DNA of 64,000 nucleotides from Motacilla alba alba (taxonomy: Eukaryota > Chordata > Aves > Passeriformes > Motacillidae). Made by a program: the position numbers and the translations under genes. The stretch lies in the NCBI RefSeq assembly GCF_015832195.1, contig NC_052028.1:3019501-3083500 (forward strand), in the 5' to 3' direction. Of the stretch, positions 1 through 10,976 are shown in pieces; position 1 is the first letter of the stretch; each line of letters begins with the position of its first letter. The notes under the pieces were generated by a model. The model was given only the letters and a program-made list of their open reading frames with translations, was not told where the DNA came from and searched no databases.

Positions 1-363
1 CAGCTCATCCCATGTCAGCTGCAGAAAGTCTCTCTCACCCTGCAGCTCATCTGTGACCTGCTGCCTCCCCACCTGTGTGGGGAAGGTGGAAGAGCAAAGG
101 GAGGAGCAGACAGGGTGGAAGACAGAGGAGCAAAGGGAGGAGCAGACAGGCTGGAAGACAGAGCAAAAGGAAAAGCAGACAAGCTTTTCCACAGTTTGAA
201 AAACCTGGAAGAAAAAATGATGGTGGAACAGCTGGTTGCAACTGTCCACATCTGCCTCCAGCAGATAGCTGAAAGGTCACCAGCTCCAGACAAAGCACAA
301 ACCCAGACTCTCAACACTGTTCTGTTTGCTCTGGAAAGCACTAAAGTGCAGCTCAGCCTCTGA
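1..363 (+). CDS. Candidate 3'-terminal coding exon, product unknown (partial)
   Basis: Frame 1 is open from the first base of the window to a TGA at 361-363, 120 codons, so the 5' end lies outside the window. Residues 1-22 are rich in Leu and Ile. Residues about 28-62 are three charged Gly/Ala/Asp/Arg/Lys units encoded by a tandem repeat whose units differ by 3 or 6 bases, so the frame is kept. Residues about 65-92 alternate hydrophobic and charged positions (LFHSLKNLEEKMMVEQ) and could form an amphipathic helix or short coiled coil. The last residues are STKVQLSL. I recognise no family. AATAAA signals at 2170, 2777 and 2986 could serve a long 3' UTR. Against it: the purine-rich repeat removes stop codons by composition, the minus strand is also open over 15-404, and no acceptor site is visible because the window starts inside the frame. 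Confidence 0.33.
   Translation, partial: QLIPCQLQKVSLTLQLICDLLPPHLCGEGGRAKGGADRVEDRGAKGGADRLEDRAKGKADKLFHSLKNLEEKMMVEQLVATVHICLQQIAERSPAPDKAQTQTLNTVLFALESTKVQLSL
86..185. repeat. Imperfect tandem repeat, about 3 units of 30-36 bp
   Basis: Three copies of a purine-rich unit (GGAAGACAGAGGAGCAAAGG core) follow each other. They measure about 30, 36 and 33 bp, all multiples of three. The third copy is the most diverged (GGAGGAGCA changed to GGAAAAGCA). Multiples of three are what one expects if the tract lies in coding sequence, but three units is a small sample. Confidence 0.75.
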
Positions 364-1762
364 AACTGCCACAGCTTCAACCAGCCTGTGGGGAGAGGAC
401 ACACTGCAGCACTGGGGCAAGGGACAGGGGATGTTCAGAGGTCCCTCTGGGGCTCCTTTGATGGTCCCAAAGCTGTACAGCCTGGCTGCCTCAGGCTGCA
501 GGCTGACACTCCCCGAGCCCCTCCTCATTTCTGCTTTGCAAAGTGCTCTCTGAAGCAGGTAAGGGCTGAAAAGTGGTGTGTGGGTTCCCATCTGTGGATT
601 TTCACAAGTCTTGCCCTTTCTGCAGGCTCAGGCACCCTCTCAAGTGACTGCTCTTTCCTAGGTCCTGGGAATAGGGTGGGCACCCTTTGCATGTCCAGTG
701 ATCCCAGCCTCCCACAAACATAACCAGGGTTAGCATTCAAAACCGGGTCTGGCAGAAAAAGGGGATGACCTGGCACATATCCCAGCCAGGACTGGTCACA
801 GCAACAGATAACATGGCCCTGCTGAGCTGCAGACAGTTGGTAAGCAGGAGCTCCAGGATTTGGAGCAGAGCAGCTCTGTAAGGTCTCCATAAGTAGAAGA
901 ACATGGATTCTTGCTAGAAAGAGCACATTATTGCTGTAGGACAGGCTGAGGGAAGCCAAGGGACCCATGGTCCATGGCTAACCATGGCCTTTTCTCCTTC
1001 CCAGAGCTGGGGCTTGGTGGGAGAGATGGGACAGAGGCTGAAGGGACTGAGGATCCCCTCCCTTTGGCCCTGCGGGGACTGAGGATCTCATGCTGCCCTG
1101 GTTTGCAGGCCAGACTCAGCAAGCCAACAGCTATTACCTTCATTTATCAGAATTCCAGCAGCACCAGCTTATCACTGTGAGTTTCCAGTGCCACAGGATA
1201 GCAATTCAGGACAGCCACTCACTCCCTGCTCCAGCCCCACTCTGCCCCAGGTCCTACACAGCCCCTGGACCAGGAAGAGACAGGGCAGGGCTGGTTGGGA
1301 GGGAAGGAGAGCAGAAATACCCCATCATGTGCTTTGGCATGATGCTGGATTTGCGGCAGGGCCAACGAAGCCGGGCTGGCAGCCACTGCAGGGAAGCAGT
1401 GCTCCCGAAGAGGCTGGGCAGAGAAGCAGCAAAGTTTGCCCTGATTTTGTGAGGGGTTGGAAACCACACAGCAGCTCTTTCAGGGACTGGCTCTGGAAGT
1501 GTCCCAGCTTTTGTTGAAGCTGAATGGCTGGTGGGAAATGATTTATTTTTAATTTTCTTTTCTGCGTTAGGAACTGGAAAGGCTCCCACTTCAGTTTTGT
1601 GTAACCACTTGGCTGCTGGGACATAGGAAGGCTTGGAGAAGAATCTTGCTGCTTAGTCAAGCATGAGCTTTTCTTCAAGTTCATGCTGAGCTGGGCTGCT
1701 TCCTGCAGCAGCCTTGCTTCTCCTTGCTGCTCTGCATCCCATTCCCTCCAGCTTAGTGAAGA

Positions 1763-1835
1763 CGGAATCACGGAATGGTTTGGGTTGGAAGGGATGTTGA
1801 ACTTCTTGAGCTAAAATGCCTATAGTGACATCCTT
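1763..1835 (-). mobile_element. CR1 retroposon 3'-end fragment
   Basis: The segment starts with a degenerate octamer tail (GGAATCACGGAATGG) and continues TTTGGGTTGGAAGGGA, the reverse complement of the typical avian CR1 3' terminus. Only about 70 bp of element is left, as usual for heavily 5'-truncated CR1 copies. Confidence 0.75.
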
Positions 1836-1892
1836 TGCTGAGATGGACCATGTGCTCTGAGTTCCTGTCCCCTGTGAGAAGGAATGGAATGT

Positions 1893-1945
1893 GCCCAGGC
1901 TGTAGATCCCATCCATTTGATGTCCAGGTTGTAGATCCCATCCAC
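1893..1945. repeat. Short tandem duplication, about 29 bp x 1.7
   Basis: The motif CTGTAGATCCCATCCA recurs as TTGTAGATCCCATCCA about 29 bp later, joined by TTTGATGTCCAGG. It is a local slip duplication. Confidence 0.6.
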
Positions 1946-3413
1946 AGCATGGCTGCAGGACAGGGATGGATGTGCTTTTATCACCTGACTTACCAGTGAA
2001 TTTATAAAAGGCAGGTGTCACGCATTCCCCTGCACATGGGCACAGTCAGGGCTCTTTGAGGAGACAATCCTGGAGAGACATGGAGAGATCACAGCCATGG
2101 TTCTTTTTGAAGCGCATTTCTTCCTTCTTATGTCTCTGCTTTGACCTCTGCCCTTTCAACATGGCTGAAAATAAAAACCTTCTACCATTCTCATTGTGAA
2201 AATCCTCAATTATTTTCCCCATGGGTTTGTTTTCTATATGATTTTGAAGACCTCATTATCATTCTCAACCTCTCCTCTCCAGATTGTAGACCCTGCCTTC
2301 TTAGCATGTTCTCAAAAGACAGCTTCTCCACCCCTTTGAGTATTTTGCCTATCTTTTTCTGGATTTTCTATAATTCTTTTACTTCTATCTCTCTGTTACA
2401 GTCTGAACACAGGGAAAGCAGCATTGCATAGAGAACTCTAGATGTGGGCACACCAAAGATTTATGCAGCACCAAACTGCTCAGTACATCACCCTCTGCTC
2501 TGTGCAGGAGTGCCTCCTCCCCAGTGACACCAAGTTCTAAGTCACCTGCAGCATTTCTGCAGGCTGTGAGGGGCAGGGCTGGGCTGAGCCCTCAGCCACA
2601 CACTGATGCCAGAGCTACACTTCACAGAGCCCCTGGAGCACTGATGGGCATTGCTCATGGACAATATGCAGTCCCAGTGGTTTCCATCCATCTCTGCCGG
2701 CGCAAACTGCAGGTCCTACATCCTTCACTTCCAATATGGAAAAGAGGCTGTGGATAAAACATATCCCACAGACTAAAATAAACCAGCTACGTGCTAAAAA
2801 AAGAGCCTTTGGGTAATCACAAATCACTGTGCATGGAACATACTTTTTCTTTAAACCAAATCCTACAGCTCCTTATTTTGAATTTTTATTGGAGTCCCCA
2901 GAGCAATTAGGACACATTGAGATCCAAATGATCCTGCTAAACTTCATCCTGGGGAAACAACAGCAGCTTTTTGCTTATAGGAAACAATAAAGCTGAGTCT
3001 TAAAATCCTTAACAGCTTTCCTGTTTGCACTCTTGCAGTTATTAAAACTGGGAAAAATAAAAGAATATATTTAGTATTTTTCTACATGTTCCTTTCCTTG
3101 TACTGACACCTTGGCTGGGCAGCACCTTGTGCACTGAGCCTTCCTCCAGCCCTGGGTGTGCACCGTGCAAACCTGACTGCTCCCTGCACAGGGGAAACAA
3201 TCGTGATCTCAAGCCTGTGAAAAAGGGTGAAAGCCTGGCCTGTGCCCAGCTCTGGGCTTCTCAGGCCAGGAGGGACCTGGGGCTCCTGGAGCAGCTCCAG
3301 GGGAGGCTGCGGAGCTAAGGAAGCACCTGGAGCATCTCCATGCCCAGGAAAGGCTGAGGGAGCTGGGGCTGCTCAGCCTGGAGAGGAGTCCCAGCTGAGA
3401 GGGGCCTCAGCCC

Positions 3414-3462
3414 TGGGTGTCCTTGGGTGTCCCTGTGTGTCCCTGTGTGTCCGTGTGTGCAG
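3414..3462. repeat. 10-bp tandem repeat (CCCTGTGTGT-like)
   Basis: About five decamer units (TGGGTGTCCT, then CCCTGTGTGT twice, then CCGTGTGTGC) lie inside the CR1 copy. They look like a replication-slippage expansion after insertion. Confidence 0.65.
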
Positions 3463-3740
3463 AGGTCAGAGCAGGCCCAGGCTCTGCTCCAGGCCCAGCA
3501 ATGGCCCCAGAGCCACGGGCAGGGCCTGAGCCCAGGAGCTGCCCCTGCCCAGGAGGCAGAACTGCTGCCCTGGGCAGTGCCAGCCCTGAGCAGATGGTGC
3601 AGAGGCTGTGGAGTGTCCCTGCCTGGGGACATTGCAGAGCTGTGAGCACACCCTGCTGTGCCCTGAGCTCTGGGATGGCCCTGCTGGAGCAGGGAGGTGG
3701 CAGCAGGTGACCCCTGTGGGCCCTTCCAACCTTCCCCAGC

Positions 3741-3818
3741 CTGTGGTTCTGTGGTTCTGTGGTTCTGTGGTTCTGTGGTTCTGTGGTTCTGTGGTTCTGT
3801 GGTCCTGTAGATCTGTGA
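3741..3818. repeat. Expanded CR1 octamer tail (CTGTGGTT)n
   Basis: Eight or nine head-to-tail copies of CTGTGGTT, the first seven or so perfect, then diverged units (CTGTGGTC, CTGTAGAT). CR1 elements usually end in two to four such octamers, so this tail has expanded into a microsatellite. Confidence 0.9.
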
Positions 3819-5949
3819 CTGCACCCTCACTTTACATCTTGGTGACATGATACGAGTCACTGAAGCCTCCACAAAAAGTGGGCCAAAGCACAGGGACAAT
3901 GAGTTGATGGGTGTCCCAGGAGAAGTGTGAGCTTGAGGCAGAAGGTCCAGGATGTGGATGAACATGGACCTGCATGTCCTTGTGTTTCAGACAGCATGTG
4001 AGGTCTGGAATCTTCCTGGAATAGGCTCCTTTCAAATCCCACCCATGGCCTCTCAGCTTGACTGTGGGAGGACAAAGATCCTGCTGCAGTCAGTGGCGTC
4101 TGTCTGATCCTCAGATCTTCCCTCCTGCAGAAGCAAACCCTGTCCCCCTTGGAGACCTTGCAGGGCTCCCTGTGGATTACTCCTGCAGAAACGCACTGCA
4201 GTTCAGGGATCCTCCTGTGGCTCAGAGAGAACCAGGAGCCTCCAGAGAGGGAACAGAAAAGGAGGGCAATTTTTTACTGCATCCTGGGGGAAGGAGGAGA
4301 AGGGCAGCTCCCAAGGGGTGTTGTTCCTGCCTCTCCAACACAATGCTCCCCACTCAGTGGGTCTGACCAAGGAGGTTGCTTGCTGCAGGAGCCCATGGCA
4401 CAGGATCTCAAGACTGCAGCTGTAAAGGAATCACAGGGACACCAAAGGATCCCAGCCAGCTCTTTCCTGGCATGGGGGAAAAACTGGAGAAAAGGGGAAG
4501 AGGCCTTTTGTGCCCTGGCACCCTTCAGGCAGCTCCCAGAGCTCAGAGAAGAGCTTGAGAGAAGGATGCCTGTTCTGGGTAACAGGTGAGTCCCAGTGGC
4601 TCCAGCCTTGCCTTAGTGCAGAAAAAACAGCTCGTAATCAGTCCATGCTGGGTTGAGTCCAACTCTAGACGGGAGTTTTCAGGGGTTTTAGGCTCAGCTT
4701 GGAGTTGGCTCCATGCTCACCTGTGCCTGTCTGCTCTGGTTCTCACCTCCTCTGGAAGGGGAGTTTTTAGTCTGATTGTCTACAGGATTCAGTTTTTTTA
4801 ATATAAAACCAGGCTGTTTGTGGGGCCTTTTCACTCAGTTCTGTGCAACATCATAATTGAATTCATTAAAACCCAGCTTTCCCCACAGCCAGGGCTACCT
4901 TCCATAAAAATCCACAAGAGTTGCAACTGCTTCTCATAACCCATAAATGGAAACAGCTTCTTCCCCTCTCTTTCCCTCCCTTTGCTTGATCCTCCTTCCC
5001 CACATTCTCCCAGTACCCAAAATAATAAAACAGGGCTGGCAGCTGACTCAGACCCCAGAAAAGGAAATTCCTGCCATGCTGTCTGTCTACACTAAACCCA
5101 TGCAACGCCTCGCTGCAAGATTTCAGGAGGCAGCAGGCGAGCCCATCCTGCTTGTCCCCTGGGAGAGACACCCAGAGGGATGGAGACCAGTACTGCAGAA
5201 TGAAAGGGAGTTTTGGAAGGGAGGAAAACTCCCTTCACACTCCAACACATCCATAACCCTTGGAGATGAGGACCAGGAATACATCAGACTTTGATGGGGA
5301 TCCTCTGACCACAGATGCTGGTGGACAATGTGTGCAGACAGATGGCTCCAGCCCAAGGGATGTGGGGACCAGCAGCTCTGAGAGTCCAGAATGTGCAGAG
5401 ATGGCTGGGCACTGGCTTTGGGCTCCTTGTGAGCTCAGTGTGACCCAGAGAGCAGGGAGCAAGGTCTTCCTGAGCATCTTCCAAAGCTGTCAGGAGAGGG
5501 GGACAACAGAAAACAGACTTTTGTGGGTGCTGACATCAGAGAAAGCTGGTTTGGAGCCAGCTGATGGTGTCCAAAGCTGATGTGCAGCATCTTGCAACAC
5601 CAGATAACTCCTCGCTCATCAGTGAGAATGTGAAATCTCCCATTCTCTCCACACAACACTTCTTCATCCACAGGGAACCACCAGGAACAACCTGCTGGCA
5701 TTAGTATGACTGAGAGAGCCGCTCTGGAAGCTGGAGGATGAGGGAGGGGATCCTCCTTTGAGAAAGAGAACAGCAAGCATTGTGGATGTCATTATATACA
5801 TCTACAGACATCTCAAAAAGCCTGCATTTCCACCCTGGACCATCTTCAGGTAAAAAGGTGTCGGAATCCAGAACATCCCTCTGGGTGTCCTGGATGGCCA
5901 GAGCCGCTGGCAGGGGGCTCTGAGACCCTGGCAGGCAGCCAAAGACACA
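3819..5949. other. Unassigned unique DNA
   Basis: I see no gene, repeat family or regulatory signature. Open frames here (for example plus-strand 4149-4589) have no recognisable domain or splice context. 4780-4880 is AT-rich. Confidence 0.5.
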
Positions 5950-6311
5950 CGTGGGGTTTTGATCTTAGCCCGTGGAGCAAATTACCAACTCTGTATGAAG
6001 AATTACAAGCCACACACACACAAGTTTAGATAGCATAGTAGAGATAATCACGAAGTGAAAGGAAGGATTTTTGAGTGCTGTACAGGGGGGTTTTAAGCCT
6101 TGTACGCAGGGGTCCAAGTTTTGTACATGGGGGTCAGGGATTCTAAGATGGAGGGATTTGGGTGTGCCCTGTCCTCCTTCTTTCTCCTTCCTAACCTCCA
6201 TGTCTTTGGTGATGTTGGCACTCACAGGTTGGTTTAGAGTAGAAAGTCACCATTCAATATAGACAGTAGACATTGGGGAAAAGGTATAAACATGTAGTAC
6301 GTAATATATGA

Positions 6312-6318
6312 TATAAAA
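6312..6318 (+). promoter_or_regulatory. LTR TATA box
   Basis: TATAAAA lies about 100 bp before the AATAAA signal in the same LTR, the expected U3-to-R spacing for a retroviral promoter. Confidence 0.6.
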
Positions 6319-6412
6319 GATGGCACCAGCCCCCTGGGAGAGCAGTGTGCCTTTGTCTGAGCTGCTGAACGGGCCACAGCAGCTCAGGAGAAGAATCTTG
6401 TAGATAACCAAC

Positions 6413-6418
6413 AATAAA
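6413..6418 (+). terminator. LTR polyadenylation signal
   Basis: AATAAA within CAACAATAAACAACC, 115 bp before the LTR 3' end, fits the R region of the element. Confidence 0.6.
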
Positions 6419-6535
6419 CAACCTTGAGAACTGACAACAGAAAACTACTGAGTCTTTCTTTGAAGGCACGGGTTGGAGGAGAGACTTTTCCATCTTTTGG
6501 GGTCACCACAATCCAGGGGCTGGAAACCCCACATC

Positions 6536-6553
6536 TGGCGTCCCTGGGTGGGC
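6536..6553 (+). other. Retroviral primer binding site complementary to tRNA-Asn
   Basis: TGGCGTCCCTGGGTGGGC starts two bases after the LTR end. It is the exact 18-nt reverse complement of the vertebrate tRNA-Asn(GTT) 3' end (GCCCACCCAGGGACG plus CCA), as I recall that sequence. Matching stops right after base 18, the usual length of a primer binding site. It fixes the strand of the element and the LTR 3' boundary. Confidence 0.85.
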
Positions 6554-9500
6554 AGAAGACCCGACAAAAAGGAATAACTTCAGTCTCTGTGAGGAGGGTG
6601 ACCAGGCTGCCTTGGCAGAGAGGAATGGTCTTTGTTTTGCCCAGAAGAGACTCAGTCCCGCTCTCCAAAGGCCTCTCCCTGCCCATCAGTTGAGCATGAT
6701 TTCTGCTTGCCAACACAGCTCTGTGCACATTGTGATAGTCCCCACATCCTCGAGGGAAACATACGCTTCAAGACTCTTGGATGCTCCTGAGGGTCACCAT
6801 GGCAGCAATTCCAGCTGGCCTCCAAACCAGGAGCATTGGTACAAGGCACCCATGGACAGGTAGCAGAGACTTGACTGCTGAAGATGTTTGAGTCCAGAAA
6901 AGGCTGTTGGAGAGTCCAGATAGGACTAATTGCTCTGACTGATTTCAGCAAGCAAAGCATAACACAGGATCAACCAGTGTCCACTTTGGACCTGAGGCGA
7001 GCCACCCATCTGTGAGGGGAACAGCTGGGTAACTGTCACACCAGCGGGCACTTTCTGTTTTCGTCTCAGTGGAGGAAAGGAAATCACCCAAATCTGACTG
7101 AGATGCACTTATTTGGCTTGAAAACACAGACTCAGCCAAGATTTGCTGACAGTCAACAGGGCTGAAACTTCCCTGCCTGAAATTAGAGGGTGTCAGGGCA
7201 CGAAACGTGGCAATTCCACTAAAGTCAGCAGCTCCACTTGGGCATAAAGCTGTCTGCGCAGAGGACCTGCAAGGAACAGCCTGAGAACATGAGATCTAAT
7301 ATGAAGGGACTTTAATACGTCACCAGGACCAAATCAAGATATTTGAGAGGCAAAGTGGAGAGAGAAAGCCACTACAGGGGAACAGACAGGTCAATGGTGT
7401 AGGAAAATCACTGCTCTCAGACTAGGATGTGAACATCAGCCCTTTTCCTAGTGAATAATTTTCCCATAAGCTCACCTCACCAGGCAGGTTTAGCCCAAAA
7501 TTTCCACTTTTCCTTTCAAAACTGCAGAAAACATTCGTATAAAAGAAGCGTGAGCCACGTAAATCTTTCCAAGGCAAACAGATGATCACTGACCTTCTGA
7601 AAACTGCCTGTTGGCTGTAGAAAACCAAGGTAGGACCAACAGTTCATCATTCTTCCATGTTGGAGGAGTCTCTTACTCATTCTGTTCTCTGGAAAGGGTG
7701 CCTGTTTTGCATGATCACTCTGTACTTTCTCCAGCATCTTTCACTGAAGGAAAAGTGGTCTGGGGCACACCTACGTTTTTAGTGGGTCCATCACATCTGT
7801 GTAATGATGTGCTGTCTGCTCCATCTCCCAGACTGCAGTCAGCAGGGTGTAGAAATGGCAGAAAATATAATTGCATATTTATTCTCAGAACTTACAGGCC
7901 AGGATGGAATCACTAAAGGAAAAGCAGGATTTCTCTGCTCTGTTAGGATGTGTTGAGTTATCATTATCTTTAACATGGCACAGGAGATGCTGCTCAGAAC
8001 TTGGGTATACCAGAACTTGCTTGAATACATGGAAAAGCACTTTGAGTGAGAGTCAGCTCACCCAAATGTAGACATCTCCAGCTGAGCTCAGCCCCCAGGG
8101 TTCAGAGTCAGCAGAAAGGCTGTGTCTTATCTGCATCAGAACTTTTTGTTAAAGCAGAAGAATTCACTCTGCTGCTCTCTGCCCCCCAGCCTGGGACAGC
8201 ATCCCCAGCTCTGATGCTTCTGCTGCGAACACCCACACGAAAAGCACGGGGCCGCTGAACATACTTGGGCTGCAAACACTTCCACAGGAGCATCTTACTG
8301 TGACATGGCCAGATCTGGCCTCCCTAAGCATGAATGCCTCTGAGCAGCCTGAAAGGTTGAAGCTGACTTGTTTTGAAAACAGAGCAAGTTGCCCAGAAAG
8401 TGCAAGTGAAACCCTGGTGGAGCCATTTTGCAGTTCCTGTGCAGAGGCTGGATCTGCCCTTAATGGATGTGCTGGATAACCATGGTGAGAGCAGCAGGAT
8501 TTCCCTGAGGAAGGACTCTAACAGGCACACTCCTAGGCTGATGTAAAGGTGCTTTACAGGGACAAGGATGCTGCTTCTCCTCGGGGGAATTACAAAAGAG
8601 CAAAAAGGATGATGTAATTGCACCAGGACAGTGTTTTAAACACACTTGCTCTGGGACCAAAAGGCTCTCCCGACCTCTGAGATGCCCTGCATTAGGTTTT
8701 GTGGCAAGGGTAGAGCAGAGCTGCTACATCAGCCTGCAGCAGGGTCATTGTGCCTCTTAGCAGACTTTTTTAGGTGTTCTCAGGGCTTTTCTCCTGCTCC
8801 CTAGACATCATTTCATTTGGGCATCAGACAGTGACTTTGGGAACTGATGAATTACGTGCTGGTCTGAGGCTTTACTGAAGCACAGAGAGGCCAGAGGGGC
8901 CTGCCAGAAATAAGAGTGCTGTAAAGATGAAAGAGGTTCAGGAGATGAGTGCTGCTCAGCCTGGTGCAGCCTGTGACCCAATGACACAGTGGCACACGAG
9001 GAGTGGCAGCTGGGTTTGCTGCAGGGCACAAGTGTGCAAACTGCAGTGGTGTGCCTGACACTGGGAATCTCTGATTGCAACAGTGTGCGGAATCAAAGGG
9101 ACAGTGTCCCCACAAGGTGCACTCCTTACAGTTTGCTGTTATCTGGAGAGCAGTGCATTTCCTGCTCTTCTGCTTTCAGGAAATATCCAGCTCATAAAGC
9201 ACAGGCTTCTGCTACAGAACCATTCCCTACATCTACCAGGTGCTGCTGGACTGTTGTGGCCACTTTTCTGCTCCCCTGCTCTGATAGCAGTAATAGTAAC
9301 ACATCTGCATTTTAGGTGTTGCTATCAAGCTGTGATCTTGCTGTGATCCTGCACATCCAAACCTCCTGCCTTTCACCTGGGCTTGTTACTCTGCTCCTGG
9401 TCCCCAGGCAGCTCTGGATGAATATTCCCACCAGGCATTTTGGAATCACGTCCTCTTGGACTTACCCCAGCTCTCACAGTGGGGGCACACAGGAAATCCT

Positions 9501-10661
9501 GAACCTCTGCACACTGAACTCTCCCCATTCTTGCATGGAAAAATGAAAAGACTCTGGAGAAAGACTGTAAGGGTGAAAGGAGGTAGGTCCAAAAGTTTGG
9601 GATAAAAATTTCATTCTCTTTCCACACAGTCTTATGGTTTGGGGTGAGGGATAATGCCCTCCCTGCTGTCCCATGGCTCCTGCAGAGGCAGGTCCCAGCT
9701 GTGCATGCACAAAACACCCTTTCACCACGCTCAGATGCTGTGCTGTAAGGATCACCTCAGGAGAGGCAGGGGGGGGACAGGATGGGCTCCAGTGGCATAC
9801 ACCTTTCCCAGCAGCCCCTAGGAAGGAGCCACCAAAGCAAACTGACTCAGCTGCTGCAGCAAATTAATTCTCTCTACTTCTGTAAGGATAAACAGCCCCA
9901 TGATTATCTGCTGCCTCAGTTTCCACACCCATCCATGGAGAAAGCTGCCTCCTGGGTTCTGGGGAAGAGGGAGGGCTTTCATGTTGAGAGAATACCAAGA
10001 GACCTGGATAAACTGCCTTGAAAGGACACACGATGTCCTTTCCTGGAAAGGCAGGTTAACACTCCCAGCTGCAGGCAGGCAGCTCCTGTTTCCAAGCTCA
10101 GGACTCTGGTGAGGAGTGGCTTGAATGGCTGCCCTTGCCTGGTGTTGCTAACTTAGGAGGCAAAACCTAAATACTCATTAAGGCAGCACTTGGCAGAAAC
10201 CCCATCCTCAATTACAAAAATCAATTCATTTTTTTTATGAGTCTGAAGCCTTTGGGGCCTTATAATCTAATTAAATAAAGCTTTCTCACTTTCCTCTTGC
10301 CTGCTCCCCTAGCTTCTGTTGTACCAGTAAAGACAAATATATATTTTTAATTTAGCAGAATTCCCCTGCATCATGTATCCCCTTCTGGCCAGAAAGCCCT
10401 TCTGTTCCCCCGTGCCTGTGTCCTGCTTGGGCAGGCTGCATCCACAGCCCGCTTGCTTTTGTTCCTAGGAAGTGCCAAAGGTCCAGGCTCCCAGTTCTCC
10501 TCCATCCACTCCACAGGCTGGGTACCAGTGCCTGTTTGAGAAGCAACGTGCAGAATCTAGGAAGGAGCAGAGCCCCACACAAGGTGAGCTCAGCGCTGGG
10601 AGCGGTGCCTCGTGTCACACTGAGGGCAGGACTCATCCGAGGCTGCCAGGTCTGTCTGCCG
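6554..10661. other. Unassigned; first few hundred bases may be ERV leader
   Basis: DNA just after the primer binding site may be retroviral leader, but I see no gag reading frame, zinc knuckle or second LTR. The remainder has no recognised gene. 10140-10350 is AT-rich, repeat-free and contains AATTAAATAAAGC. No interspersed repeat is obvious up to 10.66 kb. Confidence 0.4.
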
Positions 10662-10796
10662 TGGAATACCCAGAGTCGGAAGGGACTCACAAGGATCATC
10701 TAGTCCAGCTCCTGGCCCTGCACAGGACAGCCCAGCAATCCCACCCTGTGCCTGAGAGTGTTGTCCAAATCCACCTTGAACTGCCAGGACATGTGG
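10662..10796 (-). mobile_element. CR1 retroposon 3'-end fragment
   Basis: The sequence GTCGGAAGGGACTCACAAGGATCATC, then CAGCTCCTGGCCCTGCACAGG and CAATCCCACCCTGTGCCTGAG, matches the reverse complement of the CR1 subfamily whose 3' end reads 'CACAAGGATCAT'. The octamer tail is reduced to GGAATACC. Confidence 0.85.
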
Positions 10797-10867
10797 TGAG
10801 GAGATGCTGCTTTAGGACATGCAACAGGGAGAGGCTGTGGGTGACCTGGAGAAGGTGCCAGAGGATC

Positions 10868-10976
10868 CCCAAATTATTTGGTTGGAAAGGACCTTAAAGA
10901 TCACCTCATTCCAAAGCCCTGCCATGGGCAGGGTCACCCTCCAGTAGACCAGGGCCATCCTCTCTTCCTGTGTCCA
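10868..10976 (-). mobile_element. Second CR1 3'-end fragment, different subfamily
   Basis: TTGGTTGGAAAGGACCTTAA followed by AGATCACC and a GCCATGGGCAGGGTCACC block, then AGTAGACCAGG, belong to the CR1 type with a 'CCATGGGCAGGGACACC' 3' end. It lies about 70 bp from the previous piece in the same orientation, so the two are separate insertions. Confidence 0.8.

Larger units (their letters stand above)
364..3237. other. Unassigned stretch, possible 3' UTR or intergenic DNA
   Basis: No gene is recognised. AATAAA hexamers at 2170-2175, 2777-2782 and 2986-2991 could end a transcript reading from the candidate exon at 1-363. From about 2130 the DNA becomes AT-rich and looks unique. It contains one short CR1 fragment and a small tandem repeat, listed separately. 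Confidence 0.4.
3238..3818 (+). mobile_element. CR1 retroposon 3' portion with expanded tail
   Basis: The segment carries plus-strand CR1 landmarks in order: a TGCCCAGCTCTGGGCT-like block, GAGCAGCTCCAGGGGAGGC, AGGCTGAGGGAGCTGGGGCT with CAGCCTGGAGAGGAG, the GGCTGTGGAGTGTCCCTG block, GGGCCCTTCCAACCTT, and finally the octamer tail. It corresponds to the end of the CR1 second frame plus the 3' UTR. A 10-bp tandem repeat near 3414-3462 interrupts it. Confidence 0.85.
5950..6533 (+). mobile_element. Endogenous retrovirus LTR (5'-type, followed by a primer binding site)
   Basis: The segment begins CGTGGGGTTT and ends AAACCCCACA. The terminal inverted repeat is exact over nine bases, and the first base is probably a T-to-C change of the canonical TG. 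Internally it has a TATA box at 6312-6318 and AATAAA at 6413-6418, followed by about 115 bp, in the U3-R-U5 order. Three degenerate copies of TTGTACRYRGGGGTCC-like sequence at 6075-6135 could be U3 repeats. Two bases after the end lies a primer binding site, so this is the 5' LTR of a provirus or a recombined remnant. No gag, pol or env similarity is visible downstream and I find no second LTR, so the internal region is largely lost. Confidence 0.8.
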
